NCBI GenBank assembly: GCA_026018925.1
Contig: JAKSZU010000018.1
Location: 2,682,505 to 2,746,504 of the forward strand
Direction of reading: 5' to 3'
Origin: Tupaia tana
Taxonomy: Eukaryota > Chordata > Mammalia > Scandentia > Tupaiidae
DNA length: 64,000 nucleotides
Every line of letters starts with the position of its first letter. Position 1 is the stretch's first letter. The translations under genes and the position numbers were made by a program. The notes under the pieces were generated by a model. The model was given only the letters and a program-made list of their open reading frames with translations, searched no databases and was not told where the DNA came from. Shown here in pieces: positions 47,455 to 59,004 of this stretch.

Positions 47455-50075
47455 CCATCATCACCATCACCATCTTCACCATCATCATCATCTTAGCTAT
47501 AGTCGCCATCATCACCACCATCATCATCCTAGCTATAGTCGCCATCACTACCACCGTCATCATCATCCTAGCTATAGTCACCATCATCATCATCCTAGCT
47601 ATAGTCACCATCACCACCACCACCACCATCATCCTAGCTATAGTCACCATCATTATCACCACCACCATCCTAGCTATAGTCGCCATCATCATCCTAGCTA
47701 TAGTCACCATCACCACCACCACCACCATCATCATCCTAGCTATAGTCGCCATCACCACCACCATCATCATCCTAGCTATAGTCACCATCATCATCATCCT
47801 AGCTATAGTCACCATCACCACCACCACCACCATCATCATCCTAGCTATAGTTGCCATCATCACCACCATCATCATCATCCTAGCTATAGTCGCCATCACC
47901 ACCACTATCATGATCATCATCCTAGCTATAGTCACCATCACCACCACCATCATCATCATCCTAGCTATAGTCGCCATCACCACCACTATCATCATCATCC
48001 TAGCTATAGTCACCATCACCACCACCATCATCATCCTAGCTATAGTCACCATCACCACCACCACCACCATCATCCTAGCTATAGTCACCATCATCATCAC
48101 CACTATCATCATCATCCTAGCTATAGTCACCATCACCACCACCATCATCATCCTAGCTATAGTCATCATCACTACCACCATCATCCTAGCTATAGTCACC
48201 ATCACCACCACCACCACCATCATCATCCTAGCTATAGTCACCATCATCATCACCACTGTCATCATCATCCTAACTATAGTCACCATCATCATCCTAGCTA
48301 TAGTCACCATCATCATCCTAGCTATAGTCACCATCATCACCACCACCACCACCACCATCATCATCCTAGCTATAGTCGCCATCACCACCACCATCATCAT
48401 CATCCTAGCTATAGTCGCCATCACCACCACCATCATCATCATCCTAGCTGTAGTCACCAACACCACCACCATCATCATCATCCTAGCTATAGTCACCATC
48501 ATCACCACTGTCATGATCATCATCCTAGCTATAGTCACCATCATCACCACCACCACCACCATCATCCTAGCTATAGTCACCATCATCATCACCACTATCA
48601 TCATCATCCTAGCTATAGTCACCATCACCACCACCATCATCATCCTAGCTATAGTCATCATCACTACCACCATCATCCTAGCTATAGTCACCATCACCAC
48701 CACCACCACCATCATCATCCTAGCTATAGTCACCATCATCATCACCACTGTCATCATCATCCTAACTATAGTCACCATCATCATCCTAGCTATAGTCACC
48801 ATCATCATCACCACTGTCATCATCATCCTAACTATAGTCACCATCATCATCCTAGCTATAGTCACCATCATCATCCTAGCTATAGTCACCATCATCACCA
48901 CCACCACCACCATCATCATCATCCTAGCTATAGTCGCCATCACCACCACCATCATCATCATCCTAGCTATAGTCGCCATCACCACCACCATCATCATCAT
49001 CCTAGCTGTAGTCACCAACACCACCACCATCATCATCATCCTAGCTATAGTCACCATCATCACCACTGTCATGATCATCATCCTAGCTATAGTCACCATC
49101 ATCACCACCACCACCACCATCATCCTAGCTATAGTCACCATCATCATCACCACTATCATCATCATCCTAGCTATAGTCACCATCACCACCACCATCATCA
49201 TCCTAGCTATAGTCATCATCACTACCACCATCATCCTAGCTATAGTCACCATCACCACCACCACCACCATCATCATCCTAGCTATAGTCACCATCATCAT
49301 CACCACTGTCATCATCATCCTAACTATAGTCACCATCATCATCCTAGCTATAGTCACCATCATCATCCTAGCTATAGTCACCATCATCACCACCACCACC
49401 ACCATCATCATCATCCTAGCTATAGTCGCCATCACCACCACCATCATCATCATCCTAGCTATAGTCGCCATCACCACCACCATCATCATCATCCTAGCTG
49501 TAGTCACCAACACCACCACCATCATCATCATCCTAGCTATAGTCACCATCATCACCACTGTCATGATCATCATCCTAGCTATAGTCACCATCATCACCAC
49601 CACCACCACCATCATCATCCTAGCTATAGTCGCCATCACCACCACCATCATCATCATCCTAGCTGTAGTCACCATCACCACCACCATCATCATCATCCTA
49701 GCTATAGTCACCATCATCACCACTGTCATGATCATCATCCTAGCTATAGTCACCATCATCACCACCACCACCACCATCATCCTAGCTATAGTCGCCATCA
49801 CTACCACCGTCATCATCATCCTAACTATAGTCGCCATCACCACCACCATCATCATCATCCTAGCTGTAGTCACCATCACCACCACCATCATCATCATCCT
49901 GGCTATAGTCACCATCATCACCACTGTCATGATCATCATCCTAGCTATAGTCACCATCATCACCACCACCACCACCATCATCCTAGCTATAGTCACCATC
50001 ACCACCACCACCACTGTCATCATCATCCTAGCTATAGTCACCATCACCACCACCACCACCATCACCACCATAATC
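47455..50075. repeat. 2.6-kb ATC/CAT satellite with higher-order structure
   Basis: Units of roughly 30-40 bp each carry the core CCTAGCTATAGTC followed by variable CACCATCATCACCAC blocks. Unit lengths are nearly all multiples of three, so both strands stay open for more than 800 codons without being coding. Variant units (CTAGCTGTAGTCACCAACACC at 48446, 49004 and 49496) repeat in the same order, which shows a higher-order unit of about 490-560 bp. Confidence 0.95.
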
Positions 50076-51114
50076 ACATCATTACCCACTCCACCCATCT
50101 ACTTCCCCCCTCCCCATCCACCTACCTACTCCATCTACCTATTCCATCTACATCCCCACCTCCCCACCAACCCACCATCCCTGCATGTACCTCCTACTCA
50201 GCCATTCATTCACCCACTCATCCATGTATCCACCCCCCATCTATCCATTTGTTCACCACCATGCACCCACCTGTCCCCACTCTCATTCACCATCTGGGCA
50301 CAGAGCACCTGCTCAGTGTCCTCTCTTCGAAAGTCATGACCTGCCCTCACTTACTGCCCCTGTGGTGCTCTCGGGTGGTGTGGTTATTGCAGTGTGGGCA
50401 TGTAGGGTGCTGAGCCTCAGCTCCTTGTCCAAGGTCACATGTCCATGCAGCAGCACTAGGATCGGACTCCAGGCCCAGGACCTCCCATTCCAGTGCCTGA
50501 GGCTGTCCCCCTCCTGCCCTCATAGCAGCCCAGCACTAAAGTGGGCGATGCCACCCCCATTTGTGTGATAACTGTGATCTCAGAGTGTGACATGTCCCCT
50601 GCCAAGAGTGCTCAAGGACCTGCCCAAGCCTGGGGGTTTCCTTCCTGGGGAACTGGAGTTTGGACCTGAGGTGGGCTTGGGGCCCAACCTGCATGTAGAA
50701 CAGGGACGTCAGCCTTGGGACTGGATTCAGGACCTTTTCCTGGAAGGAGCACTCCCATCCATCAGAATCTTGTGCAGTCACGTCTGGGGACAGAACCGCA
50801 CTTCCTGTGTTTATTGGAGCTGCTATGCAGGATGAGCGATGACCAAGATCACCCCAGCCCAGTTGCATTCCAGGGGACCAGCCATCCTAGGGAGTAAGTT
50901 AGGGATGGCGGTGTAGGCAGGTGGGGAAGGTGCTGGAGGGCTGGCTGGAGGCCCTAGGGACCTGGTGAGACTGGCCCCCCGAGACAAGGAAAGATGAGGG
51001 ATGCTGCCTCTCTCTGCTCCTTCAGGGAGGTGATGAGGGAGGCTCCTCCAAGATGGGATTGGGGCCAAGGCAGGAGTCTGGTCTCTGCAGGGCTTGTGCA
51101 CAGCCATGAGAGTG
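50076..51114. other. Single-copy DNA between two CAT satellites
   Basis: A C-rich (CCATCTAC/CCACC) transition runs to about 50290, then ordinary sequence with a MIR fragment at 50395-50500. No gene recognised. Confidence 0.5.
50395..50500 (-). repeat. MIR SINE fragment
   Basis: CCTTGTCCAAGGTCACATG then AGGATCGGACTCCAGGCCC is the reverse-complement MIR order. Confidence 0.65.
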
Positions 51115-51620
51115 AGACCATCCACCATCATCACCATCACTACCATCACCACCACCACCATCATCATCATCCTGACCATAGTCAACATCACCACCACCAC
51201 TATCATCATCACCATAGTCACCATCACCACCATAGTCACCATCACCATTGTCATCATCATCATCACCATCACCACCACAGCTATCATCATCACCATAGTC
51301 ACCATCACCATCATCATCATCACCACCATCACCACCACAGTCACCATCACCACTCATTACAATCACCAACACCACCATCATCATCACCATAGTCACCATC
51401 ACCATCACCATCATCACCATCACCACCATAGTCACCATCACCACTCATCACAATCACTACCACCACCACCATCATCATTACCACCACTATGATCATCGCT
51501 ACCATCATCATCACTACCATTACCACCATCGCCATAGTCACCATCATCACCACTGTCACCACCATAGTCACCATTGTCACCTTCATCACTACATCGCCAC
51601 CACCACCATCGCCTCGTCAC
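51115..51620. repeat. Second CAT/CAC trinucleotide satellite
   Basis: About 500 bp of CACCATCATCACCAC blocks with interspersed CATAGTCACC motifs, related to the 47.5-50.1 kb array but lacking the CCTAGCTATAG core. It is again open in several frames for compositional reasons. Confidence 0.92.
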
Positions 51621-51719
51621 AGAAATAACCGTAGCTGTTATTGTTGGATTCATTTCCTTTTTAACAGAATCTGGCTGTGTCAAGATCGCCTTGTGGCCGC
51701 TCCAGCTTGACCACAGTGT

Positions 51720-51845
51720 GTGCCCCACACCCGGTTCTTTCCAGAAGGCATTTTGCTGCGTTGCCCAGGCCAGCCTCATAGCTTGTGGTGCTCCTGCCCC
51801 AGCCTCCCGAGTTGCCGGGGCTGGCAGTGCGGACCCATACACCTG
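51720..51845 (-). mobile_element. 7SL-derived (FLAM/Alu-like) SINE monomer
   Basis: GTTGCCCAGGCCAGCCTC, TGCTCCTGCCCCAGCCTCCC and GAGTTGCCGGGGCTGG are in the order of a reversed 7SL-type SINE (left-monomer consensus) with modest divergence. Such elements are known only from Euarchontoglires. Confidence 0.65.
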
Positions 51846-51947
51846 GCCATGGGAGCGGGGATAGACTCTGGACCTCCCATGTGGCCCAGCACGTGAAGTA
51901 GACCTTCAGCAGCGCACGCGCCAGGGCTGGGCTACAGAATGACATTT

Positions 51948-52188
51948 TAAAAAGACCTTTTTCTATACTCTCACTGGAGAGACAGGATGTGGGGCATGAG
52001 AAGTCGTGCCCCCAGGAGGGGTGGCCACGCCACAGCCCCTTCCCCATTCTCCTGTTAGGGTTTTGGGCTCGCACGCACAATCACCTGGTATGATTTTCAA
52101 GCAGCTGGGTCCAGGACTTGATCCACGAACTGCAAGGCTGGCCCTGTGGGATCTAGCTGCCTTAACCACCATGGCAGCAGCTGGCCCC
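51948..52188 (-). mobile_element. tRNA-derived SINE, type B
   Basis: AAAAAGACCTTTTTC, CTCTCACTGGAGAGAC, GTGCCCCCAGGAGGGGTGG and GGGTCCAGGACTTGATCC, ending GCAGCAGCTGGCCCC. Reversed and somewhat diverged. Confidence 0.82.
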
Positions 52189-52234
52189 ACAGACCAACTT
52201 GGAAGGGACAAACCTGTGACATTTGCTCTCTCGG

Positions 52235-52400
52235 GTAGGGCCACCACCATCCCTACTGTGTGGACAGGGAAACCGAGGCTTGCAGAGTTGAGTAAGTAAC
52301 TTCTCCCAAGTCGCAGCTGGTGAGGGGAGGCGCCTGCACCTCAGAAAGGCTGTTTGACTCCAAGCGTCTCACCGCCGGGTTACATGGGTCAGACACAGGC
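52235..52400 (-). repeat. MIR SINE
   Basis: GGACAGGGAAACCGAGGCTTG, then GAGTAAGTAACTTCTCCCAAG, then CTGTTTGACTCCAAG matches the reversed MIR 3' end and core. Confidence 0.65.
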
Positions 52401-53084
52401 ACGGGCTCATGAACTCCATCGACGGTGGGGAAACTGAGGCTAGGGAGAGGGTGGCCTGCCCGGCCCCTGTCTGAGTAGCTGGAAGGGGTGGGGCTTGTTG
52501 CCCCACAGAGACAGCTTCCCACCTCCTTGTGCCCTGTGGAGCCTGTGGCCGCAGTTGGCACCCGCTTCTCCCTCCGAGCAAGGCCTGCCAGGCTGCTCTG
52601 TCCCCATGAGCTCTGGCCCCTGGATTAGGGCATTGGTGGGAGCCAGAGGTGAGACCCCTGTGTGTTGGGGTCCAGCCCTCGTGAGGCCAGTCTGAGGTGT
52701 AGGAGCACCTGCTCTGGGAACGGGCAGAAGGAGGCGCTCGGACACGGAGCGTAGGGCACAGCCTGGCCTGCGGGAGGTCCCGCCCCCTTCTGCCCCTACC
52801 TTCACCACACTCGTTCACGCAGGGCTTCCCAGGCCTCCGGGAGGGCAGGGCATCTTCCTGCCCAAAGGCAAGGAAATAAGGACGAACACCGTGTGGGAGG
52901 AAGGCTCATGGACGGCAGTAAGGGGCAGCGTGCCACACAGACACGGCGTGCCCGTCATGCGGGCCCAGGGAGGGGAAATGCGGGAGGGTGACAATGGGCC
53001 AGCCGTGCTGCGGCGTGAAGCAGCCGGAGCCCACGAGCCGGCTGCGTGGTTTGGCCTGAACACCACTTGCCAACCACCCCAGAC
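52401..53084. other. Non-coding DNA
   Basis: No gene recognised. GGGAAACTGAGGCTAGGGAGAGG near 52428 may be another MIR remnant. Confidence 0.45.
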
Positions 53085-53260
53085 ACGTGTCGTGCGTTCC
53101 CAAAATCCAGAAAAGAGGGAAAAAGAAGAGATGGGAGTACAATCGCATCCCACGGGGGCTGCTTCCTCACCTGCCTTTCCCTCACGCTCTCTGCCTCTTG
53201 CCAGTGAGTACACGCACCCTCTGGCAAATTAGGAAAAACAACAAACAGACAGGAAGAAAG
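53085..53260 (+). mobile_element. tRNA-derived SINE, type B, 3' part only
   Basis: CACGGGGGCTGCTTCCTCACC, CCTTTCCCTCACGCTCTC and CCAGTGAGTACACGCACCC, then an A-rich tail. The tRNA-like head is not recognisable. Confidence 0.6.
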
Positions 53261-55205
53261 TCGAAGGTGTTCAACACAACGTAATGTTCTTTGCTGAAGA
53301 CGGCAAGTATGGCGATAGCCTTATTTGACTGGGCCTCAGGAGGCGTACAACAGTGCAAGGTAAACAGGAACCGGCGCGACCCTGCCCGGGTGAACCGTCC
53401 ATGTGCAGCAAGGCCTGCTGCAGCCCTCCCCGCGGGGCGCTGTGTCTGGTGCTGTTTGCTAACTCGCCCTCACCGTCCGCATCAGCAGAGGGTCTGCAGC
53501 CCTCCTGAGGGTCTGCCTCTGCCACCTCTCGGCCTACGCCGTCATCGGTGGTCCGGGCCTGCCCTGCACCCAGTGGGGCCCAACTTCCCTCGTGGGCCTG
53601 TCCAAGCACTCACCGTGGGTCAGTCGTGGGCCTTCGGGGCACACGTGGGGTCCCGAGCCCCATCCACAAACCCCTTGGTTTGGCCTCAGAACACGGCTCG
53701 ATCCCTGTCTGGGTCCGGGCAGGAAGTGTAGGGGAGGTGGAACTCGCCCGTGCGCCCCTCTGCTTACTGTCCAAGGGGCCTGAGCCCGTCTCCTGGGAAC
53801 CAGCCCTGCACTTGGGCTGAGGGGCAGGCTCCCACTCCTGGCGCAGGCGCTGACAGCCATCTGAGCCCCTCACCCTCATCCCCGGAGGTTCCCGAGGTCT
53901 GGTGGTGCCTGAGAATGGGGTGTTTGATCCACTTCCCAGGTGGTGCACGCTGTCGCTGTAGGCTCAGGGCCTGCTGTCTTTCTTGGTGGCGATTTGGGCT
54001 AGGCCGCCCTGCATTTGGCGTGTGGTGCTGAGCGGGAACCCGGCCAAGGCCCCGAGTAGGGCCAGCACCAGCCCGCTGCCTATGAGCCTACCCTGGAAGG
54101 GCCTTTCTGCCTCTGCGGGGCACGGCCAAAGCCACTGGCGCAAAGGCGGGCCTCCTGCCTGCGCCCTGCCCTCCCCAGCTGCCGGTGGCCCTGAAAACGC
54201 AGCAACAGCGCGTACGTGCCTGCGGGCACTGGAGGGCATGGCCCTCGTCACTGGGCCTCCGGAGGAACGGGCCGGCCCTCCTCCTCGTGAAGGATCCCGG
54301 CCCCTCACCGTGAGCTTCTGGCTCTGTCATCGTGAAAGACGGTCCTTCCGTGAGCAAGCCTCTTCATGGCGGCCGGTCAGAGCTTCCCTGCTCCCCACCC
54401 CACCGCGCTCACCTCCTCGCGGAGAGGAGGGAGTTGGCAAAGCACTGGGACGGCCTGTCACGGGCCCCATGGGCCTGGTGAAGGGGAAGGACGCGAGGTT
54501 GGCCACTGCCCAGTCGGCGGCGGGGGACATGCCCGCAGCTGGAGGGAGGAGCGGGCGAAGCAGGAGGGAGCGGTGCATGAATAATCCCTGACCTTTCCTC
54601 CCGTGCTTGGGCCATCGTGAGTCTGTTTACAATAAACCTCTGGGAGATTTTTCACCCGTCCAAACGGAACAGGGTTATGTAAGCAGAGAGACCTCGGGCT
54701 CAGCACGCACCTGCTCCAGGGGCCAGCTGGAGGGAATGCAGGGGAGACGGAGCCCCTTGCTTGACTCATGATCAAGTTCAGGATGACGGGGACTTATGAA
54801 GCCGCAAGCGCGAGGCAGCTGGGAAGGGCAGTGAGTGCTTCCGGGGGCCAGAGAGGAGGCCTGGCGTGCAGGAGAGCAGAGCTCCTCTGTCCTCCGCCCT
54901 GAGTCCGAGTGAGCCCACGCTGACCCAGACCCCAGAGCTATTTATCTCATAAACAAATAGCTGCTCCCCCAGCTTTAACGTCAAGTGCCCCTGGTCCTCT
55001 TCCTACAAGTCTGCGTGCATGGCGGGAGGCTCCGAGCGGAGTGGCCTGTCTCTGGCTGCTGTGTGCGGGTCAGCAGGACGCCCATTTGGAGGAGAAACCG
55101 GGAGCAAGTCCCTCGTTAGTGGTTGCCCTCCTGCTTCCCATGGTCCTTGTGGCTTTCAGGGCGATTCTGCACCCAGGAATAGTTACTTGAAAAGGCTAAT
55201 CTCCC
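53261..55205. other. Non-coding DNA with forkhead-motif islands
   Basis: No gene recognised. Two AT-rich islands at about 54590-54690 and 54930-54990 carry inverted repeats built from forkhead or A/T-rich cores. Confidence 0.5.
54590..54690. promoter_or_regulatory. Inverted forkhead-site island
   Basis: TGTTTAC (54624-54630) is followed at once by AATAAAC (54631-54637), so GTTTA and TAAAC form an inverted pair 3 bp apart inside a repeat-free AT-rich island. Both halves fit the forkhead core. Confidence 0.35.
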
Positions 55206-55349
55206 GGGCTGGCAGGTGGCATAGTGGTTAGGGTGCTGGGCTCCAAGATGGTCAACCATGGTTCGAGCTCCCGACCTGGAGGCTTGTTTTCTCAATTTCC
55301 CTTTCTCTTTCTCTCTAGCTCCCTAGTCAAATTAAAGAATAATAATGAG
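55206..55349 (+). mobile_element. tRNA-derived SINE, type A
   Basis: GGGCTGGCAGGTGGCATAGTG, GGTTCGAGCTCCCG and CTTTCTCTTTCTCTC, then AGTCAAATTAAAGAATAATA. Confidence 0.9.
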
Positions 55350-55604
55350 GAACCAGCAGCTGGTTTAACAGTTACACCACCGCATCACTGGGCTCCCACG
55401 TAGTCGACTGTGGTTTGAGTCCTAGACCCAGGTCTTAAACATGCCAGGCATGTGTGTGTGCATACCCAAGATCCCAAGAGGAGAAGGGAGGACAAGGGAT
55501 TGCAGCATGGTCATTCCCCAGGGCATGATTTCTTGCTTTCCATCTCTCTTTCTCTCTGTCTCTCTGGTGAGTGCAACCCTCCGCCCATAGCAAAAATCTC
55601 TTTC

Positions 55605-55643
<39 letters not shown>

Positions 55644-55645
55644 AT
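55350..55645 (+). mobile_element. tRNA-derived SINE, full-length type B
   Basis: It directly follows the previous copy. CCAGCAGCTGGTTTAACAG head, CTCCCACGTAGTCGACTG, B box GGTTTGAGTCC, AAGATCCCAAGAGGAG, ATGATTTCTTGCTTTCC and GGTGAGTGC, then a run of about 30 A. Confidence 0.9.
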
Positions 55646-56647
55646 AAATAACTCCAGGGGCTGGCAGCCTCTGCGTCCAGAGAGGGCCAGGTCTCTGTTC
55701 CGAGTCGGGCCTTGCTGCTGTCCTCTGGGGGGCCCAGTGCGGCCCTCACACGACGGGGGCAGGAGAACAGACCCCTCCAGCCGGCCGTGGGGCGCTCATG
55801 CGGCCACCAGGGCTCTCCTCATGCCGCCCCACCTCCTGAGAGCCCACGTTTCCCACCACGTTGGCGGCGTGTTTGGGGGCCACAGGGAGAGGCCGGACAT
55901 GCTTGGGCAGCAGAGGGGCTGCCTTCCCTTAGGACAGCCAGACCCTGGGGACAGCAGTCCCGCCCCGGCGGCGAGGCACCCAGCCTGGCCTCTCAGGCCC
56001 GGCCCCGGGAGGAGGAGCACGGTGCGGGAAGGCCAGGCCCTGCTTCTCATTCCAGCTTTCCCTGCAGCCACGCGGGTCGCCACCACGCTCATCGACAGCC
56101 GCCCGGCCGGCCACTGTCCGAGGAAGGCCCTCCTTGCAGAGCTCACGGTCTCTGGGGAAGGGGAGGTGGACCTCAGGTGACAGAGCAGGGGCTAGGAGTG
56201 AGGCCACGCAGTGGTGGAGGGCCCTGCCCGCCAGGCTGCGCTCCTTGGGGCCGGCTTCCCTCTGCCGAGCCCCTCAAGGGCAGCCTCCATGGCCCTAAGG
56301 CCGGACTCGGCTCCCCTCTGGGGCCTCTGTCTCCACGTGCCCATCCAGACTCAGCCGCATCAGCCGCTCAGCGCCTTCCCCCCTGGGCCGACTGGACACA
56401 CAGCCCTGGAAGCTGGGTCCCCACGTGCCACCCACACTGCCCTCTGGACCCGGGAAGGGCCCCGTGTCCAGGCTGGAAGCCCACCCCGCTGTTGCTGCAC
56501 TCCAACCCTCCCGCGGTCATAAGGACCCTTTTGTGCCATTTGACAGATGGGGAAACCGAGGTTCGGTGAGTTGAAGTCACCATTTGAATTCTGGGGTCAA
56601 ACCTCTGAGCCTCTGCTTCTCTCACCCTTAAAAAAGTTGAAGTATAG
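55646..56647. other. GC-rich non-coding DNA
   Basis: No gene recognised. A MIR fragment lies at 56535-56610 (reverse: GGGGAAACCGAGGTTCGGTG). Confidence 0.45.
56535..56610 (-). repeat. MIR SINE fragment
   Basis: CAGATGGGGAAACCGAGG then AGTTGAAGTCACC is the reversed MIR 3' end. Confidence 0.55.
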
Positions 56648-56800
56648 GAGGCCAGTAGGTGGCATAGTGGTTGGGGCACCAGACTCTCACATGGCCCACA
56701 GCAGTTCGAGTCCCGGACCAAGCAGCTTGCTTTTTCACTTTCTGTCTCTCTGGTGAGTGTGTGTGCCCTATAGCAAATTTAAAAAATAATAAATAGTTCA
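56648..56800 (+). mobile_element. tRNA-derived SINE, short hybrid form
   Basis: GGAGGCCAGTAGGTGGCATAG, GTTCGAGTCCCGG and CACTTTCTGTCTCTC, then GGTGAGTGTGTGTGCCC and an A-rich tail. Same layout as the 40206-40460 copy. Confidence 0.88.
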
Positions 56801-58721
56801 TTTTTTTAAGTTGACCTATAAATTGGAAAAGATACACGCTCATGGTCTGTCAAGTGGGGTGTAAAAGTTTGCATGTGTCCCGCCCTCAGACCCCGTGCAC
56901 GGCTCCCACCCCGGCAGCCACCACTCTGTGCCTGGGCTAGCTTTCTAGAAGTTTTACACACTTAGGAGCAAAAACACACTCTGCCTGTTCACACCCCAGG
57001 AGTCCACGGGCCCCTCAGGTCCTTGCCTTTCCTGCTCTGGAGCCACATCTGTGCGAGTGTCCCCACCAGGAGCTCACGCACGGTCACCGCACGTCCGAGC
57101 ATCCTCCAGGCAGGACTTCGCACTCCACGGGCCACAGCTCCCTGGGAGAGCTTGTTAAAGACGCGGATTCTGGGGGCCTCCTCTGGGAAGCGTTCCAGCT
57201 GTCCACTGCTGCATGACAAGCCTTTTAGAGTTTCAGTGGCTTAAAACAACTCAGTCACTTCGCATAAATTTGCCATCTGTGCAGGGTTTGGCGAGGACGG
57301 CTGTCTCTGCTGCATGTGTTGTTGGGGTGGGTCCTCCAAGGTGAAGGACCCTCCAGGGTGGTGCCCCCAGCAGGGCTGGTCTGCAGGGAGCTCAGCGGGG
57401 GCGCTGGTTCCCCCCCCAGGAGGCTCCCCTCGAGGCTGCTGCTGCGGGCCGACTCCTCCGTCTCCACGGCAGGGCAGCTGGCTGCTAAGAGTGAGCGTTC
57501 CAGGAGACAGGTGGAGCGGCGTGGTCTCACTCCCAGGGAACGTCTCACGTCAGGCAGTCCTAGATCCGCCGAGATTCCACCAGCCGTCAGAGCCCGCACC
57601 CCTCTGCGGCCGAGGTGGCAGAGGACCTCGGGCGACTTCTCGTGTGTCTCCTTCGCACATCTACCAAGCTTCCTGTAGAGGTGCTGTTGCTCACGGCCCC
57701 CACTTGGAGTGGCAGGGTTCAGGACACCAATAGGCACATTTGCTCACTCGCACAGCCGTCGGTGACTGTCTAGATACCCACAGCACCTGTGTGTTCAGTG
57801 CAAGTGAGCGCATGTGTGTGCTCGTCCCTGTGGGTATGTACGAACACACGTGGGCAGTCAGCCCCGGATTTCCTGAGCACGACCTTTCTGCTGGGCACAG
57901 GTGTGTGTATGCGTGCCTCCCGATTCCTGCACCTCGCCTTAGCGTGGGGGCGCTGACTCGCTAGGGCCCGGGCACTTCGGCTGCTCCTCCCGCGGAGGCT
58001 GCTGGGACGTTCGTCCTCCCATCAGCTGAGCTTCGTCCAGGGAGAAGGTGCAGGACAGTGGTCCCCAGGCCCGCGCTGACACCGGCGCTCGCTCCCCGCC
58101 CACAGAGATGGCGGCCGCCATGGCACTCGGTCACGGGGGTGGAGGTGTTGACCCCCGGGCTCTTCTTCCGAGAAGCGCTCTGGTGCTATCTGTTGGTAAA
58201 AGCCATTTGTCCCGGGGGCCAGGAAGTGGTTGTTGTGAATGTACCAGCTGTCGGGGAGCCAAGGGTGGGCTCGAACTGCTCCTCGGAAGTGTCGGAGCAG
58301 CCTCGACCCCGGTGAGCAGCAGCGGCCACCCCTCCGCCACTGAGCTGCAGGAGCAGCGCGGCCCTGCACGCCCCCGCGGGGGAAGCACGCGCTGTCTCGG
58401 AAGCGTCGCCGCCATCCTTCCCGCCTGTTGTCCTGGCAGCAGGTTGCCCTGACGGGCCCCACTGGCTTTTGCAAGTGTGCTAGCCACGTTCCGTGTCTCC
58501 GGGGCGCCCGAGCCCTGCACGCTGACGCCGGCCTGCCTGGGAGGTGCTTGAGTCAGTCTAGACAGGAGAGCTCTTCAGTCAGTGCAGGCCTCCGTCTGAG
58601 CTGATCTTCCAGAACTTTCCCAGCGCCCGAGAGGCAAGACGACCCTTTGAGCAGACTGAAGCCACACAGCTCCGGGCGCCTCTCCGGGTTTTTCATGTAA
58701 ACAATCAGTGCCTCTTTTTTT
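56801..58721. other. Non-coding DNA
   Basis: No gene recognised. A stretch at about 57195-57280 (CAGTGGCTTAAAACAACTC) resembles a common old interspersed repeat I cannot name. A 14-bp palindrome with two YY1-like sites lies at 58108-58121. Confidence 0.45.
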
Positions 58722-58850
58722 TTTTTTCCCTCTTGACAGGGTCTTGCTGTCACGATCCTCTCGCCTCAGCCCCCCTCAGTCACTGGGAGCACAGGGCGGC
58801 CCGCCATGCCTGGGCTCAGGTCGACCTGGGAATTGGACCTGGCCCTCCCT
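58722..58850 (-). mobile_element. 7SL-derived SINE fragment with internal deletion
   Basis: TTGACAGGGTCTTGCTGTC joins directly to CGATCCTCTCGCCTCAGCC and ends near CACTGGGAGCACAGGGCGG and CCATGCCTGGG. It follows a T run. This is the order of a reversed FLAM/Alu-like element lacking its middle. Confidence 0.6.
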
Positions 58851-59004
58851 GCATTCCCGGTGTGCGGAGAGTGGCAGCTCAGCGGCCTGCCCGAGCGCGG
58901 CCCGGCCAGGCTGTGCTCTCCTCACAGAAGGCAGGGGTGCTGTTTCACTTGGGGCCCCAGAACTGGATCCTGAAAGGAGATGTGAGCCCATGGGCTTCCT
59001 AGGA

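Noticed and set aside
47455..50075. Regularly spaced repeats resembling a CRISPR array
   Set aside because: The spacers are themselves ATC repeats, unit length varies, and this is a mammalian locus without cas genes.
47441..50339. Open frames of more than 800 codons on both strands (Ile/Thr-rich on plus, Met/Val-rich on minus)
   Set aside because: They lie in an ATC/CAT satellite whose units are multiples of three. The absence of stops is a by-product, both strands are open and there is no domain.
58022..58474. 150-codon minus-strand frame containing a plausible-looking WYIHNNHFLAPG stretch
   Set aside because: I could not match it to any family, and there is no supporting exon structure. 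It might be a relic, but that is not supportable from sequence alone.
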